Shown here piece by piece: positions 25,260 through 33,344 of a stretch of DNA of 64,000 nt; the stretch's first letter is position 1, and every line of letters starts with the position of its first letter. The stretch spans positions 1-64,000 of the forward strand of contig DAOUBW010000002.1 of the NCBI GenBank assembly GCA_034432555.1, written 5' to 3'. Origin of the DNA: CP2-2F sp034432555. GTDB taxonomy: Bacteria > Chloroflexota > Anaerolineae > Aggregatilineales > UBA2796. The notes beneath the pieces were generated by a model. That model made no database searches and was not told the origin of the DNA. It worked only from the letters and a program-made list of their open reading frames with translations. The translations under genes were made by a program, and so were the position numbers.

Positions 25260-26585
25260 CTACGCTTTGCGCCCCAGTTTTTCCGCCAGCAGATCGGCGA
25301 GCGTTGGCGTGCCGATCACCTGTAGTTCGTAGCGCACGCGCACTATTGGCAGCTCGACCTTGATGATGCGCCGCAGATCAATCGGCGTGGCGGCAAGGAT
25401 CACGTCCGCCGCACACGCCCTGATGGTCGCCTCTAATTCGGACATTTGCAGCGCACCATAGCCCATGGCGGGCAGCAGCGCGCCCATATGTGGATATTTC
25501 TCATAGACGCCGCGCAGCGAGCCAACCGCGTAAGGGCGCGGATCGATCAGCTCGGCAGCACCAAAGCGCTGTGCGGCAACCACGCCTGCACCGTAAGGCA
25601 TTTCACCATGCGTCAGCGTCGGACCATCTTCAATGACCAGCACACGCTTACCGCGCACCAAGCCGGATTGCTCGGCAAAAAGCGGCGAAGCAGCCTCAAA
25701 AATGGGCGCATTCGGATTAAGCCGATGCAGGTTGGCGCGTACGGTCTGCACATCAGCGTAGTTAGCGGTGTCTATCTTGTTCAGCACAAGCACATCTGCC
25801 ATCCGCACGTTTGCCTCGCCGGGATAATATGCCAGTTCATGTCCGGGACGGTGCGGATCGGCAATGACGATGTGCAGGTCAGAGGCAAAGAACGGTAAAT
25901 CGTTATTGCCGCCATCCCACAGCACAACGTCCGCCTCTTCCTCAACACGGGCAAGGATAGCGGCATAGTCCACGCCGGCGTAGACAATATGCCCATTATC
26001 AAGGTGCGGCTCGTATTCCTCACGTTCTTCAATGGTCGTCTCGTGCAGGTCAAGGTCGGCATAGCTGGCAAAGCGCTGGACTGCCTGCTTGCACAAATCG
26101 CCGTAAGGCATGGGATGGCGCACCACCACAACGCGCCAGCCAAGCGCCTTGATCGCATTTGCCACGTGGCGCGTTGCTTGGCTTTTGCCGCTGCCCGTCC
26201 GAACAGCGCCGATAGAGACAACCGTCTTGTGGCTTTTGAGTTGAGTGCGGTGCGTGCCGAGCAGCGTGAAATCCGCGCCCAGCGCTACGACCTGCGCCGC
26301 CTTGTGCATAACATACTGATGGGAAATATCGCTGTAAGAGAAAAAGACTTGCTGCACGCCATGCGTGGTGATCAGCTGCGCCAGCTCGACCTCATCATGA
26401 ATCGGGATGCCTTGCGGATAGTATTGCCCTGCCAGTTCAGGCGGGTAGCGCCTGCCCTCAATGCCGGGAATTTGTGTGGCGGTGAAGGCGATCACTTCTA
26501 CGCTGGGATCATCACGGAAGCAGACGTTGAAATTGTGAAAATCGCGCCCGGCGGCGCCCATGATAAGAATTTTTGTGCGATCCAT
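25260..26585 (-). CDS. Cyclic 2,3-diphosphoglycerate synthase-like NTP-binding protein
   Basis: About 441 residues, resembling archaeal cyclic 2,3-diphosphoglycerate synthetase and its bacterial homologues. The N-terminus ILIMGAAGRDFHNFNVCF is a Rossmann-like domain with the family marker GRDFHNFN, and YPPELAGQYYPQGIPI follows. A P-loop GAVRTGSGKSQATRH (near residue 130) and DVLVLNKIDTAN (GTPase-like NKxD) mark the nucleotide-binding domain. In archaea the enzyme makes a compatible solute; in bacteria the role is untested. The ATG at 26585 gives the usual family N-terminus; an ATG four codons upstream (26597) is also possible. It is monocistronic. Confidence 0.82.
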   Translation of the reverse strand: MDRTKILIMGAAGRDFHNFNVCFRDDPSVEVIAFTATQIPGIEGRRYPPELAGQYYPQGIPIHDEVELAQLITTHGVQQVFFSYSDISHQYVMHKAAQVVALGADFTLLGTHRTQLKSHKTVVSIGAVRTGSGKSQATRHVANAIKALGWRVVVVRHPMPYGDLCKQAVQRFASYADLDLHETTIEEREEYEPHLDNGHIVYAGVDYAAILARVEEEADVVLWDGGNNDLPFFASDLHIVIADPHRPGHELAYYPGEANVRMADVLVLNKIDTANYADVQTVRANLHRLNPNAPIFEAASPLFAEQSGLVRGKRVLVIEDGPTLTHGEMPYGAGVVAAQRFGAAELIDPRPYAVGSLRGVYEKYPHMGALLPAMGYGALQMSELEATIRACAADVILAATPIDLRRIIKVELPIVRVRYELQVIGTPTLADLLAEKLGRKA

Positions 26586-26970
26586 TCTAGTTTCCATCAA
26601 CTTTCTTTGAAAAATGAGGGTGATATGTGCCTCAAACACGCCATTCTTTGCCGATAAGCCTAGCGCCTTGTGGCAGAATTGGCAATCTGAGAGTGCGGAA
26701 GGGGTGGCGTAACCAGCCCTAGCCCATGCCCGCCATTTTCATAACGCCCATATAGCGGGCGTCAGGTCTCACAGCACATTTTCACAGAAAAATTCACTCT
26801 AAGCGCGCCTAACAAACGTTCATTTGCAAGAAAGTATGCCCTATACTTGTGCAAAGTGCAACATTGCTAAATGTTTGCGTGTTTTTAAGGTACGGGTGCA
26901 TAATGTGTGCCTGAGGCGTTGTGTGCCTCAAAAAGTGGTTTACCCTTCTAAAGGATAGGTTGTATTAACA
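26586..26970. other. Divergent intergenic region upstream of the sugar-binding gene
   Basis: 385 bp without a plausible gene. The right half holds an interrupted inverted repeat (26823-26855) and a candidate promoter, TTGCGT (26875-26880) and CATAAT (26899-26904) with an 18-bp spacer, facing the xylose-type ABC genes. The left half shows nothing recognisable beyond a weak GC-rich stretch. Confidence 0.5.
26823..26855. promoter_or_regulatory. Interrupted inverted repeat, candidate operator
   Basis: TTTGCA (26823-26828) plus AAGTAT (26832-26837) pair with ATACTT (26843-26848) plus TGCAAA (26850-26855). It lies just upstream of the candidate promoter of the sugar ABC operon, a place where an activator or repressor could bind. 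The regulator is unknown. Confidence 0.45.
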
Positions 26971-28047
26971 ATGCGTAAGACAGTTGCTCTCGTTATGGCG
27001 ATCCTGCTGGTGGCAGGTTTATTCGCAGGCTTCAGCACCAAGAGCCATGCCCAGGAAGGCAGCATTGCTGTGTTGCTGCCCGATGCCGCGTCTTCTGCCC
27101 GTTGGGAAGCTGATGATCGTCGTTTCCTCGCCGCCGCCTTTGAAGAGGCAGGCGTGCAGTACAGCATCGTCAATGCCAATGGTGACGCCGCCCGCCAGCT
27201 GACCCAAGCTGAGCAGGCAATCACCGAAGGCGCCAAAGTTATCTTGCTCGTAAACCTTGACAGCGGCTCCGGCGCGACCATCATCGAGAAGGCGCGTGAG
27301 GCAGGCGTTAAGGTGATTGACTATGACCGTCTGACCATCGAAGGCGAAGGCGCAGATTTCTACGTCAGCTTCGATAACGAGTCGGTTGGTCGTTTGCAGG
27401 GCGAAGGCTTGGTCGCCGCAGTCAAGGCTGCCGGCTTGGTCAAGCCGCGCGTGGCGGTCCTGAATGGCTCACCCACTGATAACAACGCGACCCTGTTCAA
27501 GAACGGCTACGATGGCGTCATCAACCCACTCTTTGAGTCGGGCGAGTGGATCAAGGTTGCCGATGAGTCCGTGCCGGATTGGGACAACCAACGTGCGCTG
27601 ACCATCTTCGAGGCGATCCTGACCGCTGAAGGCGGTAATGTGGATGCTGCTATCGCCGCCAACGACGGCTTGGCAGGCGCCATCATCGCCGCGCTGGAGA
27701 ACGCCGGCAAGCCCTACATCCCAGTCACAGGTCAGGATGCCACCGTCAGCGGCATTCAGAACATCTTGGCAGGCAAGCAGAGCATGACCGTCTACAAGGC
27801 GATCAAGGCTGAGGCTGAGGCTGCCGCGGCCTTGGCAATTGCCCTGTTGAAGGGTGAGGATACCGACGATCTGGTGACGGGCGTTGTGAACAACGGCACC
27901 CGTGATGTGCCTTCAGTGCTTTTGGTGCCAGTCAGCGTGACCAAAGACAACATCGCCGAGACCGTGATCGCGGACGGCTTCCGCACGTGGGAAGAAATCT
28001 GCGTTGGCGAGATCGAGGCATTCTGCCCCGCCGAAGCAGATCGTTAA
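26971..28047 (+). CDS. Xylose-type sugar ABC transporter substrate-binding protein
   Basis: 358 residues; binds a sugar outside the membrane for the permease encoded two genes downstream. A Sec signal peptide (KTVALVMAILLVAGLFAGF, cleavage near SHAQEG) precedes a periplasmic-binding fold like XylF: IAVLLPDAASSARWEADDR, VIDYDRLTIEGEGADFYVSFDNESVG, VAVLNGSPTDNNATLFKNG and AIAANDGLAGAIIAAL. DYDRL and the FDNE segment are typical of xylose-binding proteins, but specificity for xylose is an inference. No lipobox is seen. First gene of a three-gene importer operon. Confidence 0.9.
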   Translation: MRKTVALVMAILLVAGLFAGFSTKSHAQEGSIAVLLPDAASSARWEADDRRFLAAAFEEAGVQYSIVNANGDAARQLTQAEQAITEGAKVILLVNLDSGSGATIIEKAREAGVKVIDYDRLTIEGEGADFYVSFDNESVGRLQGEGLVAAVKAAGLVKPRVAVLNGSPTDNNATLFKNGYDGVINPLFESGEWIKVADESVPDWDNQRALTIFEAILTAEGGNVDAAIAANDGLAGAIIAALENAGKPYIPVTGQDATVSGIQNILAGKQSMTVYKAIKAEAEAAAALAIALLKGEDTDDLVTGVVNNGTRDVPSVLLVPVSVTKDNIAETVIADGFRTWEEICVGEIEAFCPAEADR

Positions 28048-28079
28048 ACACAGCGTATTGCTGAACGGCTAATCAAACG

Positions 28080-28105
28080 CTAAGGGCGGGCAATCCCGCC
28101 CTTAG
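28080..28105 (+). terminator. Strong hairpin between the binding protein and ATPase genes
   Basis: CTAAGGGCGGG (28080-28090) pairs perfectly with CCCGCCCTTAG (28095-28105) around CAAT. No T-run follows, so it more likely stabilises the binding-protein mRNA or attenuates read-through, giving more binding protein than ATPase and permease. Confidence 0.6.
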
Positions 28106-28151
28106 TGATATTCTGCTCTAACGAATTTTTAGTTTTTTCTGAGAAACTCCT

Positions 28152-28916
28152 ATGGAAGCACCTCCCCTACTTGAGCTAAAAGGCGTCTCCAAACGGTTTG
28201 GCGCAGTGCAAGCGCTGACCCAAGTTGATTTCGCTGTGCGCGCCGGTGAAGTGATGGCGCTCGTCGGCGATAACGGCGCGGGCAAATCTACCCTGATCAA
28301 AGGCATTGCCGGCATCTATCCCTTTGATGAAGGCGAAACGTTCTTCGACGGGCAGCGCGTCACTATTCATAACCCACGTGAGGCAACCGCACTCGGCATT
28401 GAGATCGTCTACCAAGACCTTGCCCTTGCCGATAACCTAGATGTGGTTGCCAACATGTTCCTTGGGCGCGAGACGATGCAGGGTCTTCAGCTTGACGAAG
28501 CGCGCATGGAGCTGGCGGCGATTGAGACGCTCACTTCACTTTCGGTCAGCACGCTGCGCTCTGTGCGGACGCCTGTTGCTGGGCTATCCGGCGGTCAGCG
28601 CCAGGCAATTGCGATTGCCAAAGCGGTGCTGTGGAATTCGCGCCTTGTCATCTTGGATGAGCCAACCGCTGCGCTGGGCGTGGCGCAGACGCGCCAAGTG
28701 CTGAACCTTGTGCGGAAGCTGGCTGCCAAAGGCTTGGGCGTGGTGATCATCTCTCACAATCTGCACGATGTCTTCGAGTGCGCGGATCGGATCACAGCAC
28801 TGCGCTTAGGGCAGAAAGTGCGCGAATTCATCACCAAAGAGACCAACCAACAAGAAGTGGTTCACGCCATTACAGCAGGTGCGCTGCAATACGTGCCGGG
28901 AATGAAAGAATCATGA
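28152..28916 (+). CDS. Sugar ABC transporter ATP-binding protein (single nucleotide-binding domain)
   Basis: 254 residues with one complete ABC domain: Walker A GDNGAGKST (about 37-45), Q-loop VYQDLALADNL, signature LSGGQRQAIAIAKA, Walker B LVILDEPTAALG and the H-loop VVIISHNL. Xylose- and ribose-type importers usually have a double-length ATPase of about 500 residues; this one is half-size and probably works as a dimer, as in some fructose-type (FrcA-like) systems. It overlaps the permease start by 4 bp (ATGA). Confidence 0.92.
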   Translation: MEAPPLLELKGVSKRFGAVQALTQVDFAVRAGEVMALVGDNGAGKSTLIKGIAGIYPFDEGETFFDGQRVTIHNPREATALGIEIVYQDLALADNLDVVANMFLGRETMQGLQLDEARMELAAIETLTSLSVSTLRSVRTPVAGLSGGQRQAIAIAKAVLWNSRLVILDEPTAALGVAQTRQVLNLVRKLAAKGLGVVIISHNLHDVFECADRITALRLGQKVREFITKETNQQEVVHAITAGALQYVPGMKES

Positions 28917-30154
28917 CGACGAACGAAGCACCTCTGCAATCCGAAAACGCGCTGTTGGAAAGCCGCGAACAACAAACACTTGGCGCGTACATCCAAACCT
29001 ACCTTCAGCGCGTGCGCGCTGGCGCGCTCGGTCCGCTGCCGATCATCATCGGCATTGTGGCAGTTGCCATCTTTTTTCAGTCGCGGAATGCTGCCTACCT
29101 TTCGCCAAACAACATCGTCAACCTGATCATGCAGATGTCGGGCATTGCGCTGATCGCCTTTGGCGTGGTCTTTGTGCTGCTCTTGGGCGAGATTGATCTG
29201 TCGGTTGCTTATGTCAGCGGTGTGGCAGGCGTCATCGCCACCATTTTAATGCGTCCGCCGCACAACCTTGAGTGGTATATCACCGTGCCGATTGCACTTG
29301 TGGCAGCGCTTGGCATCGGCACACTGCAAGGCTTTTTGATCACGATCTTTCAGTTGCCTTCCTTCATCGTGACCTTGGCGGGCTTGCTGGCGTGGAACGG
29401 CGCGATCTTGCTCTTGGTGGGCGCTGGCGGCACGGTTGGGATTCCCGCCTCGCCCTTCCGCGAAATTTCCAACGTCTATTTGCCGCCGGAGCTGGGGCTT
29501 GCCTTTGTGGTGGTGCTGGTGGTTGCCTATGCTGCCACGCAGTTCATCCAGCTTCAGAGCAGGCGCGCCCAAGGGCTGAACGCCAAGCCGATCACGATCA
29601 TCGCCCTCCAAATTGCCATCTTGGTTGTGCTGGCGGTCGGCATTGTGCTGGTCGTTAACCAAGATCGTGGCTTGCCACTGATCGGCGCCCTTGTGATCGT
29701 CACCCTAATTGTGCTGACCTTCGTCACGCGCAATACGCGCTTTGGGCGCTATGTATTTGCGGTGGGTGGCAACAAAGAGGCGGCGCGGCGGGCGGGCATC
29801 CGTGTGGAGCGCGTGCGGCTCTACGTTTTTATGCTGTGCAGCTTCATGGCGGGCGTGGGTGGCATTATCCTTGCCTCACGCTTGAAATCGGTCAGCGCCA
29901 ATCAGGGCGGTGGGCAATTGCTGCTTAACTGCATCTCGGCGGCTGTGATCGGCGGTACGAGCTTGTTCGGTGGGCGCGGCGCCGTCTATAGCGCAGTGTT
30001 GGGCGCGTTGCTGATCGCTATGGTTGAAAACGGCATGGTCTTTCTGCGGCTGGAGACGGGCTGGCAGTTCATCATCACGGGCATTGTGTTGGTGTTGGCA
30101 GTCATTGTGGATTCGCTCTCGCAGCGCAGCCAGAAGCGCAGCGGCTTGGCGTAG
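28913..30154 (+). CDS. Sugar ABC transporter permease (XylH/RbsC-like)
   Basis: About 413 residues with some 10 transmembrane helices. Family motifs are GVVFVLLLGEIDLSVAYVSG, the loop AVGGNKEAARRAGI that contacts the ATPase, and ISAAVIGGTSLFGGRGAVYSAVLGALL. It forms the channel for the sugar delivered by the binding protein encoded at 26971. The ATG at 28913 overlaps the ATPase stop (ATGA); an in-frame extension upstream lies inside the ATPase gene and is not used. A strong terminator follows 24 bp after the stop. Confidence 0.93.
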   Translation: MTTNEAPLQSENALLESREQQTLGAYIQTYLQRVRAGALGPLPIIIGIVAVAIFFQSRNAAYLSPNNIVNLIMQMSGIALIAFGVVFVLLLGEIDLSVAYVSGVAGVIATILMRPPHNLEWYITVPIALVAALGIGTLQGFLITIFQLPSFIVTLAGLLAWNGAILLLVGAGGTVGIPASPFREISNVYLPPELGLAFVVVLVVAYAATQFIQLQSRRAQGLNAKPITIIALQIAILVVLAVGIVLVVNQDRGLPLIGALVIVTLIVLTFVTRNTRFGRYVFAVGGNKEAARRAGIRVERVRLYVFMLCSFMAGVGGIILASRLKSVSANQGGGQLLLNCISAAVIGGTSLFGGRGAVYSAVLGALLIAMVENGMVFLRLETGWQFIITGIVLVLAVIVDSLSQRSQKRSGLA

Positions 30155-30178
30155 ACACTGCACTATGATAAGCACGGA

Positions 30179-30217
30179 AATCCCCTCGCCAAGCAGGTGT
30201 TGGCGAGGGGATTTTTT
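30179..30217 (+). terminator. Rho-independent terminator of the sugar ABC operon
   Basis: A 14-bp perfect stem, AATCCCCTCGCCAA (30179-30192) with TTGGCGAGGGGATT (30200-30213), loop of 7, followed by T to 30217. Confidence 0.93.
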
Positions 30218-30267
30218 AAGCAGGCGCGGTGAAGTTTGCGGTGTGCATGATGAGATGTGGTGGTGCC

Positions 30268-30330
30268 TACATAGCCAACCCCTATCCCTAACCCTTTCCC
30301 CGCGAGCAGGGAAAGGGAAGCAGAGGGTGT
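30268..30330. repeat. Copy of the dispersed GC-rich intergenic repeat
   Basis: CATAGCCAACCCCTATCC followed by CCTTTCCCC GCGAG CAGGGAAAGG, an imperfect palindrome. It shares its left half with the copy near 21731 and its core with those near 24790 and 34185. It lies between convergent transcription units. Confidence 0.55.
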
Positions 30331-30348
30331 GGAGTCCTGCCTTTAGCC

Positions 30349-31176
30349 CTAGCGCCGCTGCGTGCGCGCTTTGAGGCTGAAAAAGGCAAAGGTGAACATC
30401 AGCAGCGCCAGCGCCGCACAAGTGAGGAAGCCGCGCAGCATCGCCTCAGCATCCCAGCCTGTCAGCAGAAGCGCACGCATCGCCTCCAGCAGGTAGGTGA
30501 TTGGGTTAAGCTGTGCGGCAGTCTTGATCCAGCCGCTTAAGAGTTCGACAGGCGTAAAGGTGGCGGTGATGAAGGTCAGCGGGAAAAACAGGAATGTAGC
30601 GCCTTGTGTGGCGCCGGCACTGCCAGAGCGCAGCGCAATAGCCACCGTGAAGCCTGCAAAGCCCATCCCCAGCAGCAGCCCATAGCCCAGCACGGCGAAC
30701 ACACCGCCGATGCCTGTGGCAGGTTGCAAGCCAAGCAGCAAGCCCGTCGCCATCACAATGCTGGTTTGCAGCGCCAGCACAATGGCACCGCCCAAAATTG
30801 CGCCTAGCACGATGGCTGCGCGGCTGATCGGCGTGAGCAGCAGCTTGTTGAAGTAGCCGCTCTCAATGTCGCGCACGACAGATTGTCCCGCCACACCTGC
30901 CCCTGAGAGTGAGGCGCTGATGATTGAAATGGGCAGCACAAAGCCCAGATAATCCTTGCCGGGCAGGAAGAACGCTGCCGCACCACTCAACAAGTCTTTA
31001 TAGACCAGTGTGAAGAAAACGCTGATTAAGATGCTGGGAATCAGTGCAGCAGGCGTGCGGAATGCGACCAGTAGGTTGCGCCAAGTCATGGTGGAGACTT
31101 GCAACCAGAAGGGCATACGGGCAGTATGTTCGCCTTTGGCAGCCACGCCAAGCGCAGAAGTCGTTAGGACGCTCAT
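30349..31176 (-). CDS. ABC-2 type exporter permease
   Basis: 275 residues with about six helices, of the ABC-2 permease family that pairs with DrrA-type ATPases. It begins after a basic/hydrophobic N-terminus (MTWRNLLVAFRTPAALIPSI), contains GAAAFFLPGKDYLGFVLPISIISAS and FFPLTFITATFTPVELLSGW, the latter a typical ABC-2 segment. It lies 41 bp after the ATPase gene and forms a drug or lipid efflux pump with it. The substrate is unknown. Likely under control of the TetR-family regulator upstream. Confidence 0.9.
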   Translation of the reverse strand: MSVLTTSALGVAAKGEHTARMPFWLQVSTMTWRNLLVAFRTPAALIPSILISVFFTLVYKDLLSGAAAFFLPGKDYLGFVLPISIISASLSGAGVAGQSVVRDIESGYFNKLLLTPISRAAIVLGAILGGAIVLALQTSIVMATGLLLGLQPATGIGGVFAVLGYGLLLGMGFAGFTVAIALRSGSAGATQGATFLFFPLTFITATFTPVELLSGWIKTAAQLNPITYLLEAMRALLLTGWDAEAMLRGFLTCAALALLMFTFAFFSLKARTQRR

Positions 31177-31217
31177 GATAGAATTTCCTCTCAGAATAGG
31201 GCAAATTTGCGGGTCGG

Positions 31218-32222
31218 TTAGCTGGCACGTGCCATGCGCGAACGTCTGCCTTTGGCAGCCTGTGGCGCCTCTTTGGTTTCGAGGCGCTCACCGGTCACCT
31301 TCAGGAAGACGTCATCAAGGGTTGGCTGAGTCAGGGTCAGCGATTGCAGCGCTAAGCCGATGCTCTGCACGCGGTTCACCACGGCAGGCACAGCGTTCGC
31401 CGCGTGCGAGAGGTATAGGCGCAGCGTATGGTGATCAACCTGTGTACGCTCTACCATCTCGGTCAGTTCTGCCTCAGCGCGAGTCACCGAGTCGGCGTCG
31501 CCAAAGGTCAGGTTGATCGATTCGTTGCCAAGCTGCGCCTTGAGGGCTTGTGGCGTGCCTTCTGCGGCGATCACGCCGTTGTTGATGATGGCAATGCGGT
31601 TTGCCAAAAGATCAGCTTCCTCCAGATATTGGGTGGTCAAAAAGATTGTGATGCCTAGCCGCGTATTCAAGCGGCGCACTTCTTCCCAAATATCGCGGCG
31701 GCTGGCAGGATCAAGTCCGGTGGTCGGTTCGTCAAGGAACAACACCTCAGGTTCGTGGGCAAGCGCCAGCGCCAGATCAAGGCGGCGGCGCATACCACCG
31801 CTATATTTGCCGACGCGCCGATCTGTGAACTCGCTCAGCTTCACCAAGTCCAGCAGCTCGCGGGCGCGCGCCTGCGCCTGTTTGCGGCTCATGCCAAAGG
31901 TCTGGCATTGGATGGTGAGCAGCTCCATCGATTTCATGAGCGGATCAATGCCCACTTCCTGAAGAGCAACGCCAGCAATACGGCGCACCTCAGCCGCTTG
32001 GCTGACCACATCATAGCCGCCGACTGTGGCACGCCCTTCGGTTGGCAGGCTGAGCGTCGTTAACAGGCTCACGGTCGTGCTTTTGCCGGCGCCATTCGGT
32101 CCTAAAAAGCCGAAGATTTCGCCCGACTCCACCTTGAACGAAACGCCTTTCACCGCGGCAAAATCGCCGTAGCGTTTGATGAGATTTTCCACGACAATCT
32201 CGCGGTTTGCTTGATCGGTCAT
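31218..32222 (-). CDS. ABC exporter ATP-binding protein (DrrA-like)
   Basis: 334 residues. One ABC domain with Walker A GPNGAGKST (about 40-48), signature YSGGMRRRLDLALALA, Walker B VLFLDEPTTGLDPASRRD and H-loop FLTTQYLEEAD. The C-terminal extension of about 100 residues is typical of daunorubicin-resistance-type ATPases (DrrA). A GGGGA ribosome site precedes the ATG. It powers the permease encoded downstream. The 68-bp gap upstream carries a copy of the TetR operator-like sequence. Confidence 0.93.
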   Translation of the reverse strand: MTDQANREIVVENLIKRYGDFAAVKGVSFKVESGEIFGFLGPNGAGKSTTVSLLTTLSLPTEGRATVGGYDVVSQAAEVRRIAGVALQEVGIDPLMKSMELLTIQCQTFGMSRKQAQARARELLDLVKLSEFTDRRVGKYSGGMRRRLDLALALAHEPEVLFLDEPTTGLDPASRRDIWEEVRRLNTRLGITIFLTTQYLEEADLLANRIAIINNGVIAAEGTPQALKAQLGNESINLTFGDADSVTRAEAELTEMVERTQVDHHTLRLYLSHAANAVPAVVNRVQSIGLALQSLTLTQPTLDDVFLKVTGERLETKEAPQAAKGRRSRMARAS

Positions 32223-32253
32223 CTACATTTTCCCCATTGCTTACAGCTTATTG

Positions 32254-32270
32254 AACTAAAATTAGGTAGG
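32254..32270. promoter_or_regulatory. Second copy of the TetR-type operator, upstream of the exporter ATPase
   Basis: On the minus strand it reads CCTACCTAATTTTAGTT; the first nine bases (CCTACCTAA) and TAGTT match the site in front of the tetR gene at the same spacing. The second half-site is degenerate here. Confidence 0.55.
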
Positions 32271-32290
32271 TTAACCACACAAAAAAACGA

Positions 32291-32875
32291 TTAGCGTGGA
32301 TACAAGCCATTCAGGATCACCTCAATCATCTCGGCTGCCATCATCAGCTTGGGCGGCGCATGAAAGTGCGACGGCAAACTGTGCGCTGATTCTAGGATCG
32401 CCAAGACCATGCCACTCAGCACACCGGCATGTGCCGACCATATCTCGCCGTTGGCGTGTGCCTGCTGAAACACTTCCTCAAGCGGCTGCAAAAGCGCCTC
32501 ATACACGCTACGTTCCATACGATGCGCCAGCGCCGGGCTAAGGGCAGGCATATCACTGTTCATGATGCGCCCAAAGTCCATGGGCGGCTGGCTGAACAGC
32601 CACTCGGCAGCCGCCATCAGCTTGGCGCGTAGCGAACTGCCCGCCTCATGCAGCGCAGCACGCAAACCATCCCGATGCCGCTGAAAGTTGCGCTCCGCTA
32701 CTTCCACAAAGAGCGCTTCTTTGCCGCCCGGTACGTGATAGTAGAGCGACGCCTGCTTGATGTTCAGGGCTTGTGCAATGTCGCGCAGCGTCACGGCGGT
32801 ATAGCCGCGCTCCATAAAGAGCCGTTCCGCCACGTCTAGCACGCGCTTTTTTGCTTCCGAATGTTCGTCCGTCAT
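32291..32875 (-). CDS. TetR-family transcriptional regulator
   Basis: 194 residues. The N-terminal helix-turn-helix is standard for the family (ERGYTAVTLRDIAQALNI then KQASLYYHVPGGKEALF), with a C-terminal ligand-binding helical domain of about 130 residues. An AGGA ribosome site precedes the ATG. A palindrome overlapping its own promoter recurs before the ABC exporter ATPase, so it most likely represses itself and the exporter until a ligand binds. This regulatory link is inferred from the shared site and gene order. Confidence 0.94.
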   Translation of the reverse strand: MTDEHSEAKKRVLDVAERLFMERGYTAVTLRDIAQALNIKQASLYYHVPGGKEALFVEVAERNFQRHRDGLRAALHEAGSSLRAKLMAAAEWLFSQPPMDFGRIMNSDMPALSPALAHRMERSVYEALLQPLEEVFQQAHANGEIWSAHAGVLSGMVLAILESAHSLPSHFHAPPKLMMAAEMIEVILNGLYPR

Positions 32876-32882
32876 TGTTCCT

Positions 32883-32900
32883 ACCTAAAACTAGTTAGGT
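32883..32900. promoter_or_regulatory. Palindromic TetR-type operator
   Basis: ACCTAAAACTAGTTAGGT: half-sites ACCTAA (32883-32888) and TTAGGT (32895-32900) around six bases. It touches the -10 element of the tetR promoter and would block it. Confidence 0.7.
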
Positions 32901-32928
32901 TATACAATAAATGCACAAGGTCTGTCAA
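32900..32928 (-). promoter_or_regulatory. Sigma-70 promoter of the tetR gene
   Basis: On the minus strand, TTGACA (32928-32923) and GTATAA (32905-32900) are 17 bp apart; TATAAC one base on also fits. The operator palindrome starts at the -10 end. Confidence 0.75.
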
Positions 32929-32934
32929 GCACTT

Positions 32935-33342
32935 TTAGATGAGTGGTAGGTGAGTGAACGTTAATCCCTCAATCAGCCATGCGGCAAGGCAGGGCTGTGT
33001 GGCGGCATAGCCAATGATCAGGTATGGCACACGCTGCCAGGCGCACTCGGCAAGGTCGGTGTGGGAAGGGATGGGCGCGCTGTGTGGATGCGAGTGATAA
33101 ATGCCGATCAGTTCACTATGGGCGCGCTGAAAGGCAAAGATCGCGCTAACCATCGCGGCGTGATCCATCGCAAAGCGCACCTGCGGCGTTGCGGCAACAT
33201 TGGGGATAGGTGCGTGGCGCTGGACGTAAAAGGTTTGTCCACGCTGGGTGCCGCCCAACAGTCCGCAGACTTCCTGTGGTGCGCCGTGCCGCGCTGCATC
33301 CGCTAACGCCGCACGCAAGGGTAAGGATAAGTGCAGCGCCAT
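32935..33342 (-). CDS. JAMM/MPN-family metallopeptidase
   Basis: 135 residues, the size of minimal bacterial JAMM (M67) enzymes, zinc isopeptidases or peptidases that in eukaryotes remove ubiquitin. The active-site set is complete: E24 (QEVCGLL), H83 and H85 in IYHSHPHSAPIPSHTD, S93 and D96. The ATG at 33342 lies 3 bp after the stop of the ubiquitin-fold/FHA gene; a TTG at 33357 overlapping that stop is the alternative. Gene order suggests it acts on, or with, the ubiquitin-like protein encoded just upstream. Substrate unknown. Confidence 0.88.
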   Translation of the reverse strand: MALHLSLPLRAALADAARHGAPQEVCGLLGGTQRGQTFYVQRHAPIPNVAATPQVRFAMDHAAMVSAIFAFQRAHSELIGIYHSHPHSAPIPSHTDLAECAWQRVPYLIIGYAATQPCLAAWLIEGLTFTHLPLI

Positions 33343-33344
33343 GC

